A stretch of DNA of 64,000 bases from Linyphia triangularis (GCA_963978545.1 OZ021726.1:29732459-29796458), one strand, 5' to 3'. Numbered from the stretch's first letter, positions 49,283 to 62,170 are shown. Program-made: numbers and translations. The notes: generated by a model from the sequence alone, not told the origin.

Positions 49283-50740
49283 TTATGTAACATAAGGATA
49301 AGTAAAACAACTCAGTCGCAGATAGAAATGCAAAGTGCGCAGTGTGGGCGTATGCAAAGAAATGGAGTACCATTAGTGAGCAGTTGTACCGGTTCATCCA
49401 CATTAAAAAATACACAACTGATGGAGTTGACTTTAAGTGTGAAATATGGTATCCCCTGTCATCAGTGTTTACTTGACACTGTATTCTCATAAATAAAATA
49501 AGTTTCTTGATGAATTCTAAAGTCTAAATTGCTCGTCGCTCCCTTTGAACTGTTTGCAAGTGATGGAAAGTTCCCAATACATTAAATCATTCCACAATGG
49601 ATACCGTAGAAGTGCATGCTTGATGAAATTTGAATTAGAGGAATGATCTGGTTTGAGTATAGGGGCGATATTCATATTTTTTAATCGTTTATCCAGAGCA
49701 AAAGTGGGATAAAATATGCCATAAATACCAATAAACCGGCTTTAGAAGCCGATAGTTCACCATTTAAAACTTTTCTAGATCAAGTTAACGTAATTACAGT
49801 AAAAAAGTCGAATTTAATTATCCTTCGTAGCATAGAATAGAGGATTAGTGCCTAAGAAATAGCGCTTGTTGTTTCAATTTCCCGAAAGCGTAAATTTGTA
49901 ACAAATATGAATAGTGTTCCGCAGATAGGATTTCTGTCACGTTTGAACAAATCAATTGGAATTTGATTTTCATTACCGATTTATTACAATAGTAAAACAA
50001 AAAAACAACGGAGAAGGGATCCTGTTTTCTAACTAAGACTATTATTGAATGTTGGTAGCAGAAAACAAACGGCAGCAGCAAATTAGTATGTTAATTAAAA
50101 ATATGGTATAAACATTAGTTTTATCAATAAGAAGCAGTTTGCATGTTTTGACTCTTTACTTCAGGATATCAATTAATCCTAACCACATTATAATAATAGT
50201 GGACTAACAAAATTCTCCAAAACTCTTTTCTTTTTTACCTTAATATTTTTTAAATGTAAATAATTAATAAGAAAGGTAGTAATTATCTGTATTAATAATG
50301 AGTAACTTAATCAATATCTGTTTGAACAAATATTTTATGATTATTTTTAAATGGGCAATTTATGGAATTATAGAACATGTTTTGCATAAAAACGAACAAT
50401 GTGAAAATATACTTTATGTTTAAAAAAAAAAAGAAAAAAGAAAAAAAAAAAAAAAAAGAGAGAGAGACACTAACTTTGTATATAGGAGAATAGTAATTAT
50501 TGCGAATTAAAATTGAACAAACATTCTACTTCATTCCGAAATGTAGTTTAATTAAACTGTTTCACTCCGGTAAAAACTTACATAGCCTTTCTTTAACATT
50601 GCAAACTCACAAGATCTTGAAGATCTTCTCACTGTTACGCATATTTGAAAGTTAGATTAAATAAATTTTAATTGAAAGCATTTAATTCCTGCATGACACA
50701 TATAAATACACACAAAATAAACAAATTGAGGCAATATGGC
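49283..50740. other. Unassigned DNA
   Basis: Several 71-78-codon ORFs without recognisable domains. An A-rich tract ending in GAGAGAGAGA lies at about 50420-50467. Confidence 0.4.
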
Positions 50741-50751
50741 AAAATCGAATC

Positions 50752-51249
50752 TTATAACTTCGAAATTAAAGTTCGAATATATTCCGCTTCACAGGAATTC
50801 CGTACGGTGACCTTTGACCTTTCACGGAAACATCCAGAGCTATGGTGAAAAACCAGAATAATAGCATATTTACTCACCTTCTTCGGACATCTTTTCAACA
50901 GCAGTAAATCCTTTGAGTCCAAATTAGAACCGAGAAATGTGTCAGTAGAGGAGAAATCCTGAACTGTCAACACGTGGTAGAATGTTTTTTCGCAGAGATA
51001 AAAAAACAAACGTTTTGGATGAATTCCTTCAAACTCCGCACACATTCCGTACTACAGAGGCTTTTGGCGGCAGAAGTTCCCCAACGCAGTTTCAACGGGA
51101 CCTTGGCACGATTTAGAACGATCCCGAGCCTCGCCAAATACTCCGGAAAAGCGGGATGTAGAGATTTGGATTATCGACCCGTGGTTTTGTTGAAATTCCA
51201 GCAGAATTCAAATTTATCCACGTTCAATTGCAACAGACTTTGTCACTAA
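50752..51249. other. GC-richer patch with antiparallel ORFs, possible exon or promoter
   Basis: The minus ORF 51045-50752 (97 codons) and plus ORF 50974-51249 (91 codons) overlap. The patch stands out in base composition and contains a perfect DR1 site and a CACGTG E-box (about 50971). No domain is recognised in either ORF. It may be an unrecognised first exon or promoter, or an old mobile element. Confidence 0.3.
50808..50820 (-). promoter_or_regulatory. Perfect DR1 nuclear-receptor element
   Basis: TGACCTTTGACCT is the exact complement of AGGTCAAAGGTCA, two AGGTCA half-sites spaced by one base. This is the preferred site of HNF4 and RXR/USP-type homodimers. Function is inferred from sequence alone. 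Confidence 0.45.
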
Positions 51250-51871
51250 AAGATTGCTTTTACGAACGTTTGTTTTGTGGTACATCATATGTCATGCACA
51301 ATTTGGTTACATTTAAAACTTGGAAATTTCCTACTGCGAAGGTTAAAGACAAATTGTAACAATAGCGATTCAAGTTTTTTTATAAACTAAAATGTCGCCA
51401 AATTGGCGAAAAAGGTTGCTACCAAATATCCGTTCCACTTCGATATCTCTGTTTGTAGCCAAGCTGTGAATTTTTCAGTAAGTTTCTTCCAGACGAATTT
51501 TAAAGCACTTCTATGTTATTCTTTCTCACTACTTCTGGTCATAATTGGCCAGCAGAATTTTGTTATAAGAACTTTCCAAGTTTCATTTGACGTATTGTAC
51601 TTGAATGTTGCATTTGTAACTTTGTTTAAGAATGATAATTGCGGACAGACAGACGAACAGAACCTTTATATAAGTTTTTTTCCACAATAATTTTGTGTAA
51701 AAGCAAAACAAATTGAAATACTTGGTCAGAATTCGATATTATTTATCAAGAAAAATAACCTTTTTTCTTTTTAAATCAGGAATTAATGTACTGCAGTAAT
51801 ATTCGTTACTTTTAACTTCTGAGTAGAAATTAAAGTAACGGATATCACTGTAACACTTTAATTCCTGATTT
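51250..51871. other. Unassigned DNA ending in CAGACA-tailed text
   Basis: A 95-codon plus ORF (51403-51690) with several hydrophobic stretches has no recognised domain. Its last third contains GGACAGACAGACGAACAG followed by a T-rich run, like the tails of the repeats here, so the ORF is probably repeat-derived. Confidence 0.4.
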
Positions 51872-52165
51872 ATATGGGCGTCGCTAGGTAGGTAAAGGGG
51901 AAAGGGGGGGCAGTGGTACTCCCTGGATTTGAAAAATTTAAAATAATGTGTAGCAAAGTGGTAAGATTCACTGGAAATATAAGTATGATGTATGTTTAAA
52001 AATATTCAATGGATAAGAAATTTAAGACATAACGAATAGTTAAAATTTCATTAAGATATTCAATTGAAAAACTAAAGTTTAAAAAAAAAAAAAAAAAAAA
52101 CTAACCTCCTTGCACTCCTTTGTATGTTAATTGCCCTCCCCTGAAAATAATTCTGCTGGTGCCCA
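51872..52165. repeat. Repeat family R3, copy 2
   Basis: Begins TGGGCGTCGCTAGGTAGG and ends CTGCTGGTGCCCA, giving imperfect GGGCG/GGGCA inverted ends. It matches the copy at 45123 along its length and contains a 20-base A run (52082-52100). Confidence 0.72.
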
Positions 52166-52180
52166 TTCTTATTTAAAAAA

Positions 52181-52515
52181 TGAAAAGATTATTTTTCTCG
52201 AAAACTATCCAAATCCAGATATGACCAAGTATTTCATTACTTGATTTTGCACCAATATAACTGACGTTATAAAAAGACTCTGACCGTACTGCTGTCTTTC
52301 GGTCCAAGGTCGAAACAAAACTGAGAACGCCACAGATACGTACGAAATAAATGAAAAGATTATTTTTCTCGAAAACTATCCAAATCCAGATATGACCAAG
52401 TATTTCATTACTTGATTTTGCACCAATATAACTGACGTTATAAAAAGACTCTGACCGTACTGCTGTCTTTCGGTCCAAGGTCGAAACAAAACTGAGAACG
52501 CCACAGATACGTACG
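52181..52515. repeat. Identical tandem duplication (164-bp copies, 171-bp period)
   Basis: 52181-52344 and 52352-52515 are identical base for base. The joint carries AAATGAAAAG, which also precedes the first copy, suggesting replication slippage or microhomology repair. The period is divisible by three and the minus frame (52610-52173) stays open across both copies. The peptide has no recognised domain, so coding is doubtful. Confidence 0.95.
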
Positions 52516-52648
52516 ATATGTAAAATGGAAGGTCTCGGCAAGCTAAGTTTCCATACCGACAATTCACATGTGTAATTTTTGACTAAATTTATTGCAACAA
52601 TGTATTTCAAAATATAAAACTACGCTTATCAAATTTAATTTATATTGG

Positions 52649-52690
52649 TACTAGGAGTTAAGAGCATTGCACAACTTTCAATTACACCAT
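52649..52690 (+). repeat. R1 fragment G
   Basis: Only the start of the family is present: ACTAGGAGTTAAGAGCATTGC and CTTTCAATTACAC. The sequence then diverges. Confidence 0.7.
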
Positions 52691-53121
52691 ACAAAAGTGC
52701 GTCGTAAAAAAAAAATACTCAAAACCGTTCAATCAATATAAAAAAAAAAAAAAAAATTAAAATAAAATGTGACGCATAACGATTATCATAGAAAATATAT
52801 CTTAAGGTTAATCGATTAGAAAATTTAAAATATATATATATATATTTTAATATGTATCACAAAATAGGATAGTCGATAACTATAGAAACTTAAATGATTT
52901 AAAGATACATTTAAAAGTCAACATACTTACATATCCTGATATTTTACACTCTTTCTGTAACTTTTTTATCATCATTTTCCATTGAAATTACCAAGTTTTA
53001 ATGAGTTTTAGGGACAATCAAAGCCTGCTAATCGATGTTTCAAAACCCTGGATTGAAAAATATTGTAGACCGTTTCCATATCTTTTCCGCTCTAGCTTTC
53101 CCCACACACATTTACCATATT
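52691..53121. other. AT-rich DNA, no gene seen
   Basis: An A run near 52741-52756 and a short (TA)n. No coding signal. Confidence 0.5.
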
Positions 53122-53478
53122 GTTACGAATTTTTCCCCTGAGCCAATGATGGCACAGTTTTCACGGTATAAAAATATTTATTCTCTCTTCAGAAAACTCA
53201 CAAAATTTATTCACAGGCAAGAATTTAATTACTCTCAAGCTTCAACACAAGCTTCAACAAAAATAACTTCGAATTCAGCGATTATACAAGCTCACTCCAA
53301 TAGGTAAACAAAGCGATCAGCTTTCAACGAAGTCCGAAGTCAATCTGAAAACTTTCCCGAACTACGGTCATTAAATACTTGGCGCGAGAGAATATTCCCG
53401 AAATTTCCAGCCAATTCGTCGGAAAAGAAACGTCTCGAATTTTCTCGATTGCTTTAGGTGTTGCCACCTTTTCCTAAC
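53122..53478 (-). mobile_element. Solo LTR, copy 2
   Basis: A 357-bp relative of 31249-31604 in reverse orientation, bounded by GTTACGAATTTTT and CTAAC. Shared blocks include CTTTCAACGAAGTCCG, CAATCTGAAAACTTTCCCGA, CTTGGCGCGAGAGAA and CCAGCCAATTCGT. The TATA box is damaged (TTAAATAC). No target duplication was found. Confidence 0.78.
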
Positions 53479-56400
53479 CTGTATAATCACTGTTAATAAA
53501 AAATAAAATAAGATAAAAATAAATTACAATAGAATTTTAAAATAATACGTCACTATTTACACTATATACAGACAATCTGTGCAACAATATCAATAAGATC
53601 CGGACAAAGTGCTGGACAGTCCAAAACATTGCCTAGTATTCTGATGAAAACACATTTTTCCCGAGTTAATCGCATGATGAATAGAAGCTCCATCTTGTCT
53701 AAAATACAGGCAGGCTGTAATACTGAAATTAATTATGTTCTAAAATCTTAGAAATGTCTTTGGAATGTTTTAAATCTAAAATTTTTATAACTTCCTTCTT
53801 TGAAAAGTCGTTGGCTCTTGACATTTCGACGAAAGTAAAAAAACACGAAATAGTAATTCAAGATTATTCTCCTGATAAAGTTATAAAAATCAGCCGATAT
53901 TTATTTAAAGATGAATTTATTGATAAATAATCGTCTGCGAAAAACAATGAGTTAAAAAGGCAAGCTATTATTAAAATATTTTTTCAATTGAAAATCAAAC
54001 GACTTATGGGACGGACAATTTTTAATTTTATGGATTTTACGTAATTTTTAATTTAGCATAGTATTTAATAATAAGTGGAATACATCAATGAAAAATGACA
54101 ATTTAAATCGTTTCTACAAGTACATTAATCACATTTTAGTTTGAAATGCCACTTCCGCTTATTGTCTATATTTTTTTTATCAATCGTATTTTATAAGGAG
54201 AGGGTGTACTAGTCACTGTATTGGTTTATAAATGGATTGCAGTAATTTACGGTTTGCGTTTTCATACTTTTATTAAATTTAATTAAAAATTTTTTTGCCA
54301 ATTTTACGAGTTTGGTTATGGACGACTAAAGCAGTTACCAATTTTTAATTTTGTCTGAAAAAATGTATCCCTAAGAGACAGGCAAAAACTTTGTATAAGC
54401 TTGCAAAATAGATACGTTATTGATTTTTATTTTGACAGAAGAAATTAAATTTGTCTTTATTTTTTTTTCTATTTAACTCTGAAAAACGGAGGGGACGATC
54501 GCCCCTTTCATTATCAGAACGATCATAAAAGGAAAAAACAAAATTGTGTTTGAATCTTTTGCTCCTTCAGTATATTGCTCCTTCAGTATATTGCAATTTA
54601 TAGCCCTGTTGATTTACAACAACGACTGCTAAGCAAAAACCTTTCCAAAATTAATCAAGACATCAAAAACATAAGGATCAAATCCATAAATCATGTTAGG
54701 GAACGAGAATGGTTGAACTTACTGCTCAAATTGACATACTTCAAGAAAGGTGATGTTTTTAGTTCAAAGCTGAATGTGGAGCTACAGTTAATTTACTGAA
54801 CTTCAGAGTTCCAGTCGAAGAAAATGCTCCAGAACACCAGGAAGAATTTGTATTAACTCAATTTTTGAATTCCCCAACTGTATAATGCGCCATTCCGAAA
54901 AAAGAACTGATACACAACTAAGAGCTATTCCGTGTTCTTTCGTCTGCAAAATACGAGGCAGACAGACAAGGCTTACCTGGAACTTTCTATCAAATCAGTT
55001 TTTCAATTCTGGAGAGAGAATTCTTTTCAGTATCCTACTTCCACAATGGAGGACGGAGCATCTGCCCTAGGCCAAGCCTTTCTTCAGGGATTTCAGTATC
55101 ACATTTCAGTTGTAAAACTGTAGAATATATTCTTGTAGTTTCAATTACCGAAATATTACTTAAATAATTACAGATATTGTTAAAAAAAAATCGAAACTTA
55201 CTTTTCAATTTTGTTACTAGACACATGGAAATGTATTGAGACAGAAAATTCTTAATTTTGTAGTGAATATTATAACATGAGCTCGAAGTATGTTTTGTTG
55301 GCCTAAAGTTATGCATTTTGAAGGGAAAACGTATGACCTCATTCAAAATTTGCAGGAAAGGTACACATGGCAATGAGCCATGAGAGGCAATGAGTCAAAA
55401 TTACTTTTAATTTGATATGAATGAAATTTTTTAAATAGACCATCGACCGGTTTTAAAGGATCATGACCGTCTTTTATACCATTCTATAGGCGAATGCGGG
55501 GATAAGTTTTCCCCTGAAAGACCTCATGAAATGGTTCTCCTCTTGTTATAATTATTATTATTTTTTTCGTAAATTTTTCTGCGTGTATGAAATTTCGCAC
55601 CGAACATCTAATGAAAATTAGTGTAACAACCTTATAATAAGAAACGTAAAAAAAATTATTCAAGACCTAACCAGTGACAGAGGTTAAATTATACAACTAA
55701 CTCATTCTTATATTTGTACCCGTACACACAACGTTTAAATAACAGCTTGTTTTTCTCACTACAAGTTCGACCTTTTGTCTGCAGCAAAAATTGTCTCAAT
55801 TTATGCCGAATTTTTCTGTTCAAAACAAGGTGAAGGTGAACGAGCTTCTGTATAAAAATAATTTGTACAAAAGCCAAATATATATTTAAAAAAAAAAAAA
55901 AAAAAATTGCCCTCCCTTCGTCAAACAGCCTTCATTGTTGTGCTTTCACCTCATATTTGAAAATTAATGTAGGACAGTTTTTTCATAACAAAGTATAAAG
56001 AAGGTTTCGAAATTCGGAATCTAATTATATTTCGGCGCAGCAATGCCTTTGTGTAATTCTTGTGCCATGAAAACGAGGATGAACCAACCAAACTGTGCGA
56101 ACAGCAGTAAATACAAAGCAAACCTTCGAATGTCGCACAATTAATCATTTCATTCAAAGTCTCTTTCATTCAGAAGATAACATTCCGACATGAATTTATC
56201 ACCTTCATCTTCGCAGTCGAAATGATGGAGTAAGCATTTGAAGTTTGTTGCTGTTCTGAAAGTAAATTCGTGATGGCGAGAAGACGCAAAAGATGTTTAG
56301 GTGAGGGGAGGGGAAGGGACTACTGGAACATTTTCAACGAAATTTGGCATCGATGTTGGACTGAGATGAGATATGCGCCAAAATATTTTCACGCACTTTC

Positions 56401-56599
56401 TGCATCCTTCGAATTTTAAAGGTTTCGCATTGAAGAATATTTCTTTTAATGAAAAACAAATAGTTTAAGGGCTTTTTAACTCAAACAGGAAAGTAGAAAT
56501 TCTTATTTACAAGTTTCACATAGAATTTTAAAGGTTTCGCATTGAAAACTATTTTTTTAATGAAAAACAAATATTTTGAGGGTTTTTTCCCATCGCAAA
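53479..56599. other. Unassigned DNA, with a possible coding relic at 54.57-55.13 kb
   Basis: Plus-strand ORFs 54575-54799 and 54932-55123, with broken frames between them (for example a frame reading VPVEENAPEHQEEFVLTQF near 54809), look like a decayed coding sequence with codon choice less A/T-driven than its surroundings. I cannot name the family. GGGGACGATCGCCCC near 54492 is a strong short palindrome. A tandem pair of 120-bp blocks containing AAAGGTTTCGCATTGAA lies at about 56415-56630. Confidence 0.35.
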
Positions 56600-59500
56600 T
56601 AGGGAAGTAAAAATGCTTATTTAAAAGTTTCACTCGAGTGTGCAGTAATTTGTTGCATTCCTGAATCCAGAATATAAATAATTATAATATCCTCTACACC
56701 TAATTAACTATTTTGGAATATTTTTAGACCTGAAATTTGTGATTCCGGTATGTATAGCTAAATGTTTTTGAAATTGTTTTGAAACGCGAAACCAAGAATG
56801 CATATATACCTGGTGGTCTTTCAGACGACAGGCCTTTTCAGAGATGCAATAGAATACTTAATTTGAGTTTTACAAATCAGAATTCTATTAATCAAAAGGG
56901 CTTTTTTATTTATAAAAAAAAAATTACAAAATGCCAGGTTTTTTGTTAAAATATTCCATCAACCTTAAAAGGGAAAGATAACAGTCATTATGTAACCAAA
57001 TAGTACATGCTCGATAATTAAATCTAAATGTACCTCCTTACAAAAGTACATAGAAGTAGTCCTTTAGTGACTGTGACAATTTAACTTGCTAATATAGCTT
57101 CAGTTATTATAGTTTTCATTCAGGTGAATAATTTTTAGAGTAAAATTGTGAGTATTAAAATTAATTAAAAATAATTTTTAACAAAATGTTTTACAATTTT
57201 TTTAATAAAATGAGTATATCAATTCAATAAGTATTTATATTATTTTAGAATTTTTTTTAACTGCGTAAGAACCCAATGTTAAATTAAAATAATAAATTAA
57301 TAGAAAATTATTAACTACTATCTAGCATTGTTCTTAAAAACAGTGCAAATCCAACCCTTTTTTGCCATTTGAAACCTACAATTTTTTTTATCTTCCACTG
57401 TTTTCATAAATAACTACAGAGCATTTTAATTGTTCGACACAGATTTTTAAAAAACATATTTGTAAGAAATTGCAAATGGCTTTTAAAAATTTTAGCAATA
57501 TATACTATCCAAATTAAAGGATTGTATATTAAATTTTGTATGACATTTCCCATAGACCAATAAATATAACACTATCGTATTAAATAATTTTTTGAAGAAT
57601 GGCAAAAGGTGCTTGCATTGTAAGCAAGGAAATGTAACATAAGCTGACTACTCTGGAGCATACAGGACAAACCCACCATTAGAGCATGCTCTCTGCTCCA
57701 ATTGTGAATAATGTGCAACTTCCTTCAATTTCAACTTTTGTAAGAATTGACGACTGCTACTTATGCTAAGAATTATAACATACGATAAAATTGGCTTAAA
57801 TTTCTCAAAAATTTGAGGGAAAAGTATTGATAACTCTCTCCAGTTATTCAATGTTTCTGTTCAATTATTTATCTAACTAAATATATGGATAAAAAAAGTC
57901 TGCAATTTTCTGTTTGTTTAAATAGATGTTTTTGTGATGTTTAATCAGGCAGTCGAATTTCATTCACCTTTAAAAATAATTTTGTCAACCACTGATGCAT
58001 GAATGCTATTTAAATTCCAGACACCACATTTTCAACAAGAAGGGATTAATAAGAGTCATATATCCATTTTGGTTAATTAAGCAAATTAGTGAACTACAAC
58101 GAAAATCAAAACCTACAGAGCCATAACAATGCCAGCTCCTAGTTGTTACTTTAAAAGTTATATTATTTCTTCTTAAAATTTAAAATCATGATAGTAATAC
58201 TTTAGATATTTAATATAGTAGCGATATTTAATATGGGCATTACACTTCCAAAATAAATACCTATTGCTCATACTGATGCATGACGAATATTTTGAACATG
58301 ATATACCTGATGAAGTAAGTTGATAAAATTACTAACTTAAAGCTCAGAAGCTTGTAATATTGAAAGCTAACTTTATGAAATCGAGTTAGTCTACATTCTA
58401 AGTCAATGCACAGAGCATGAATATTTTAGAATGCAGGCTATTTTGGTAATGATGGGAAATTCAAAAATCTGTGATTCAAAACTTTATATTTTTCTCGCAG
58501 AATACTTTGGTAGCTGAAATTATATGTGAAAGTGGTTAGTATTTCAAGTGGATGCATAAGCCCAGAAGATTTAGAAATTTTTAACGTAGGAAATTATTCG
58601 AAGCAGATGTATGGATGTACTTTTGACAGCAAAACACTTTTGAAATGTCAAGAAATTAATGGGTTTAATAATTAGTTCAGGATGAAATAAAAAACACAGA
58701 GAATTAGAGAAGAAAGACTGGTTATAAAATTTGTGTTTTTGGCAATCAGTATACTGTCATAGACTTTCTGGGTCAAATTGATTGACTTGAAAAGACTACC
58801 GACACAGCGTTAAAAACCAGGATGCCTCCAATGTTTAAATGCTACAAAAATAAAAGTGAATACTATGTAAAAATCTTGGAGATACAATCACACTTAAAAA
58901 GTAGTCTAGTTGAACAAAAAATCCTTTTCATCTATCTCATTATTTTTAAGGTTTAGAAAGTTTACCAGCTCTGCCTTGATTTTTAATATAAATGTGAGTA
59001 ATACATTGAAACACTACAATGATAAAATTTTAAAGGAATCATGCAATTATAAACTCAGGTTTAAGGTTGTAAGGGAAAATCACGAGGACCATACATTTCA
59101 GTTGTAGCCTCTAACAGCATAATTATCTGCAGAAACCACCAAGTGCAAAAGGAAGAGGAGGGGAGGGGGATACATAAATTTTTAGGTAGCTTTACAACAT
59201 GTTTAAGTGAAACAGTAAAAAGCTGCTGTATGAACAATGTCTTTATAGAACAAGAGATATTTAACACTCTTGCAGATTATATTTAAAAAAAAATTTTTCT
59301 TGAATTTTATTCATTATTTAACACAAGTATAAATACTATTCATCTTCAAAATTATAAAATGAACTTAATTTTTATAGCAGCAATTACTTTAGGATGGAAT
59401 AACTTATCACAAATATTTCAAATGAAACAACATTATTGGAAAAGAATTTCAAACAATGGTAAATTTGTGAATAGTGCACAATTTCAAAGATTTTGGAACA

Positions 59501-61099
59501 GTGAAAATTGAAGAAGCATAAAGTCTTTTCAGACACTAAAAAGGCTATTTTGGTGAAGTTATCAAACCTTTGAAGCAGTTGAACATCAATTATTAGAATG
59601 GTTCATATTTCTTTTTTAAAACCAGCTTATTACATTCACCATTTTTAAGTGAGAAACTAGTTACAAAATCAATTAGACTATAACTCTGTTTGACAATTGC
59701 CATATTAGGAAAATTGTTTTAAAGTGTTTTTATTTCCATGACTCAGTTAGTAAATTGGAGAAGCTTTGGAACAATTAGTGAAGACGTTTTGGAGCAAATG
59801 CAACATCCTTTTATACTTCAGTCCTATAAAACTGAAAAGTCTGAATGATTAAAAAAGAATGAAAATGATATTTTTATTGTATTTTAAGGTAGCATAAAAT
59901 TAGGTATCATCTAAAAAATACAAAAGCTAAGAAACTTTCATTAATACATAGGCATTTCTTTAATAAGTAGTTAAACATATTTTAATATAAGAATAGTTTA
60001 GACAAGATATCATAATCAAGCATTTTACAGAGAAATTGCTAATTTCTTTTTTCTTGTAAATTCCATAAATGAAGCTTATTAATATCTAAAACGGTACTAT
60101 GACACTAATTTAGGTTTTGAAATGATATTTCAAGGTTAAAGTAATCAAGTATTACAAATAATATTTGATTGTTGAAAAAAGCATACCAAATGGAATTTTT
60201 ACCACACAAAATGTAGGTTAAAACTAAGAAAATTGGTCAAATAAACAATTCTTGAAATTAACAAAGTCAAATAATATTATATACTTAAAAAAATATATCT
60301 ACATGTGTTATATATTACTCTTTGTTCCATTTATACATATTAACTATGATAGGTTATTTACACATGAATACATTATTTTATACAGATTGGTAAAACATTT
60401 GCAATAGTATGTATCTGTAACTGTACATTTAACTTAGTAGGTTATTTTATAATATAATAACTGTAATGCTAGACATGTTTTATAATGAAGACTAGTAACT
60501 TGAAGCAAAATTTATAGAAAAGTCTTTTTCAATTAACTGAATAAATTATGATTGAGTATTTTGATAAAGTACTTCAACTAATTGTATATTAAGTACCTAA
60601 ATATGACAAAACAATAAAAAGCACCATGCATTCTTATAGGTAAACTTTTATATAAAATATTGAACTACATTTTCATAGAAAATGTTTATTTTAACTAACA
60701 ATCATATTAAAACTATTTTAATATCTTCACTAAAAATGTTTTCAACCAGAACATTAAACAAATTACAGAATAAAATGCCCGATAAACAAAATTTCTTATC
60801 TGTTTCCTTATTTAGTACACTTCCTTAAAAGACATTTTTGTGCTGGCGTCAAGAATTTCATAACATAGTTGTAAAATAATGTATCATGAAAGCCGCAAAG
60901 AAAGATTAATAACTTCAAAAATACAATTATTTTTAAACTGAGAATGAATACATTATTCAAACTTGCTCAAATATATATAGATAAAAAAAGAACATTTTTA
61001 AACATATCTATTTGCAAATATGTATCAGTATAATACAAATTCTAAAATAGCTATAAACTGTGATATGTACCCATATTGGTAGTTTAGGAGCAACTTATT
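56600..61099. other. AT-rich unique DNA downstream of CIAPIN1
   Basis: About 4.5 kb of even, AT-rich sequence without long homopolymer tracts or copies of the window's repeat families. Its right end must contain the CIAPIN1 3' UTR on the minus strand. The rest may be UTR or intergenic. Small ORFs (57851-57648 minus, 58910-59107 plus, 59267-59061 minus) show no recognisable domain and are probably chance. Confidence 0.5.
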
Positions 61100-61213
61100 C
61101 TATTTATCAGCTTTAAGTTGATTATTCGACAAAACAATTTTTTCTCCTGGCTTAAAAGCTGGCATGCCGAGATAAGGACAACTCGCACAACGAAAAGCAT
61201 CACCTAAGTAGCA
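61100..61213 (-). CDS. CIAPIN1: CIAPIN1 last coding exon (Fe-S motif B)
   Basis: The acceptor is TTTTTTGCAG and the exon opens in phase 0 with the second cysteine of the first CX2C. It encodes 37 residues and a TAG stop. The phase-0 intron therefore splits the first CX2C of the twin motif between its Ser and its second Cys. The nearest canonical minus-strand AATAAA lies at 60690-60685, about 410 bases past the stop; it is only a candidate poly(A) signal in such AT-rich DNA. Confidence 0.95.
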   Translation of the reverse strand, partial: CYLGDAFRCASCPYLGMPAFKPGEKIVLSNNQLKADK

Positions 61214-62170
61214 CTGCAAAAAAGAGTTATAAACATTTTTACAAACAGACTTGCACATTTTTAAATGCAAAAAAGCTTTTCAGATTAACATGTATTTTAT
61301 ACAGAAATATTCATCAGTCACCAATTTAAAATTTAAAGTAACTGAAAAAATGCATTGTTTAACTTCAATTACACAACACTTAAAAATCGAACTTAATATT
61401 TTGGAAGAAAGTAGACAAAAAATATGACTAAATAAATTCCAGGTGTCCAAAGGGAAGAAAGACAATTTTAATATCTCTTACAAATCCCTTTTAACAATGC
61501 ATTTTACAATGCATTAACAGCTAAATATAAAGACAATTAGTATACCAAATTTTAATTTACAAATTTTTCTAAAAGTTATTGAAATGTGAGTTGTTACTTC
61601 TTGATGATTTCTTTTTTATTGTTTTTAACAAATAAAGAAAAAAACGAATTTCTGTCATTTAATTGCAATTTTTCGAAAATTCATTGATATTTCTTCCTTG
61701 AAATTTAGGTGGGGCAAAAAGAGTAGAATATGGGAATCAATTGTTAGTAACTTATTATTTTTTTTTTTTACCCATTGTTTACTTTCTCTTTTAAAAAAGA
61801 GTATTTACAAACAAAATTCTTGCTTAAATAATATTTATCATTGAATTTACAGTGCAATTTCACCCAACAAAACATGTAAAGTACTCAACAGTAAAATTTA
61901 TAAAACAATAATGTAAGTGACATACAAAACTAAATTTTCTAATAGAATTTAAGACATTTAAACTGGTTTAAATAATTGTAGCATTTAATATACAAATGAT
62001 ATAGTTTTTAAATATGATAAAATGTAAGTTAAAATATATTCTTACACTTCCACATGCAGAAGGAGCAGAACGATTCTTTTCAATTTTAGCTGATTCTTCT
62101 TTTTCCAATTCTTCAGCTAAACCACAAGAGCAGTTTTTGCACGCCTTCCGTTGTTTTGTTGTAGCACATA
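61100..62170 (-). CDS. CIAPIN1: CIAPIN1 (anamorsin), C-terminal part, two exons
   Basis: The joined coding exons are 62170-62046 and 61213-61100, ending in TAG at 61102-61100. They give about 78 residues of the C-terminal CIAPIN1 domain. Seen directly: a C-X8-C-X2-C-X-C motif (first [2Fe-2S] site) followed by GLAEELEKE, then a C-X2-C-X7-C-X2-C twin motif containing YLGDAFR and [13 protein letters not shown]. These motifs are diagnostic of anamorsin/Dre2. Family knowledge: with the diflavin reductase NDOR1, the protein feeds electrons to the cytosolic Fe-S assembly machinery, and it acts in the cytosol and mitochondrial intermembrane space. The C-terminus ends shortly after KPGEKIVLS, as in animal homologues of about 300 residues. 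The N-terminal methyltransferase-like domain and linker are not in the window, so the gene is partial only because the window ends. Both splice sites are clean GT/AG and the reading frame is intact, so it looks functional. Confidence 0.96.
61214..62045 (-). other. CIAPIN1 last intron
   Basis: An 832-base GT-AG intron between the two CIAPIN1 exons. It is AT-rich with T and A runs. I see no repeat copy or nested ORF of note in it. Confidence 0.9.
62046..62170 (-). CDS. CIAPIN1: CIAPIN1 penultimate coding exon (Fe-S motif A)
   Basis: This 125-nt exon follows an acceptor ending in TTTCATTTAG and ends at a donor reading AGT|GTAAGA. Its first two bases complete a codon begun in the previous exon (phase 1 intron), followed by 41 codons. 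It starts at the first cysteine of the C-X8-C-X2-C-X-C motif and ends after the serine inside the first CX2C of the second motif. A charged stretch rich in Glu and Lys joins the two motifs. Confidence 0.95.
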
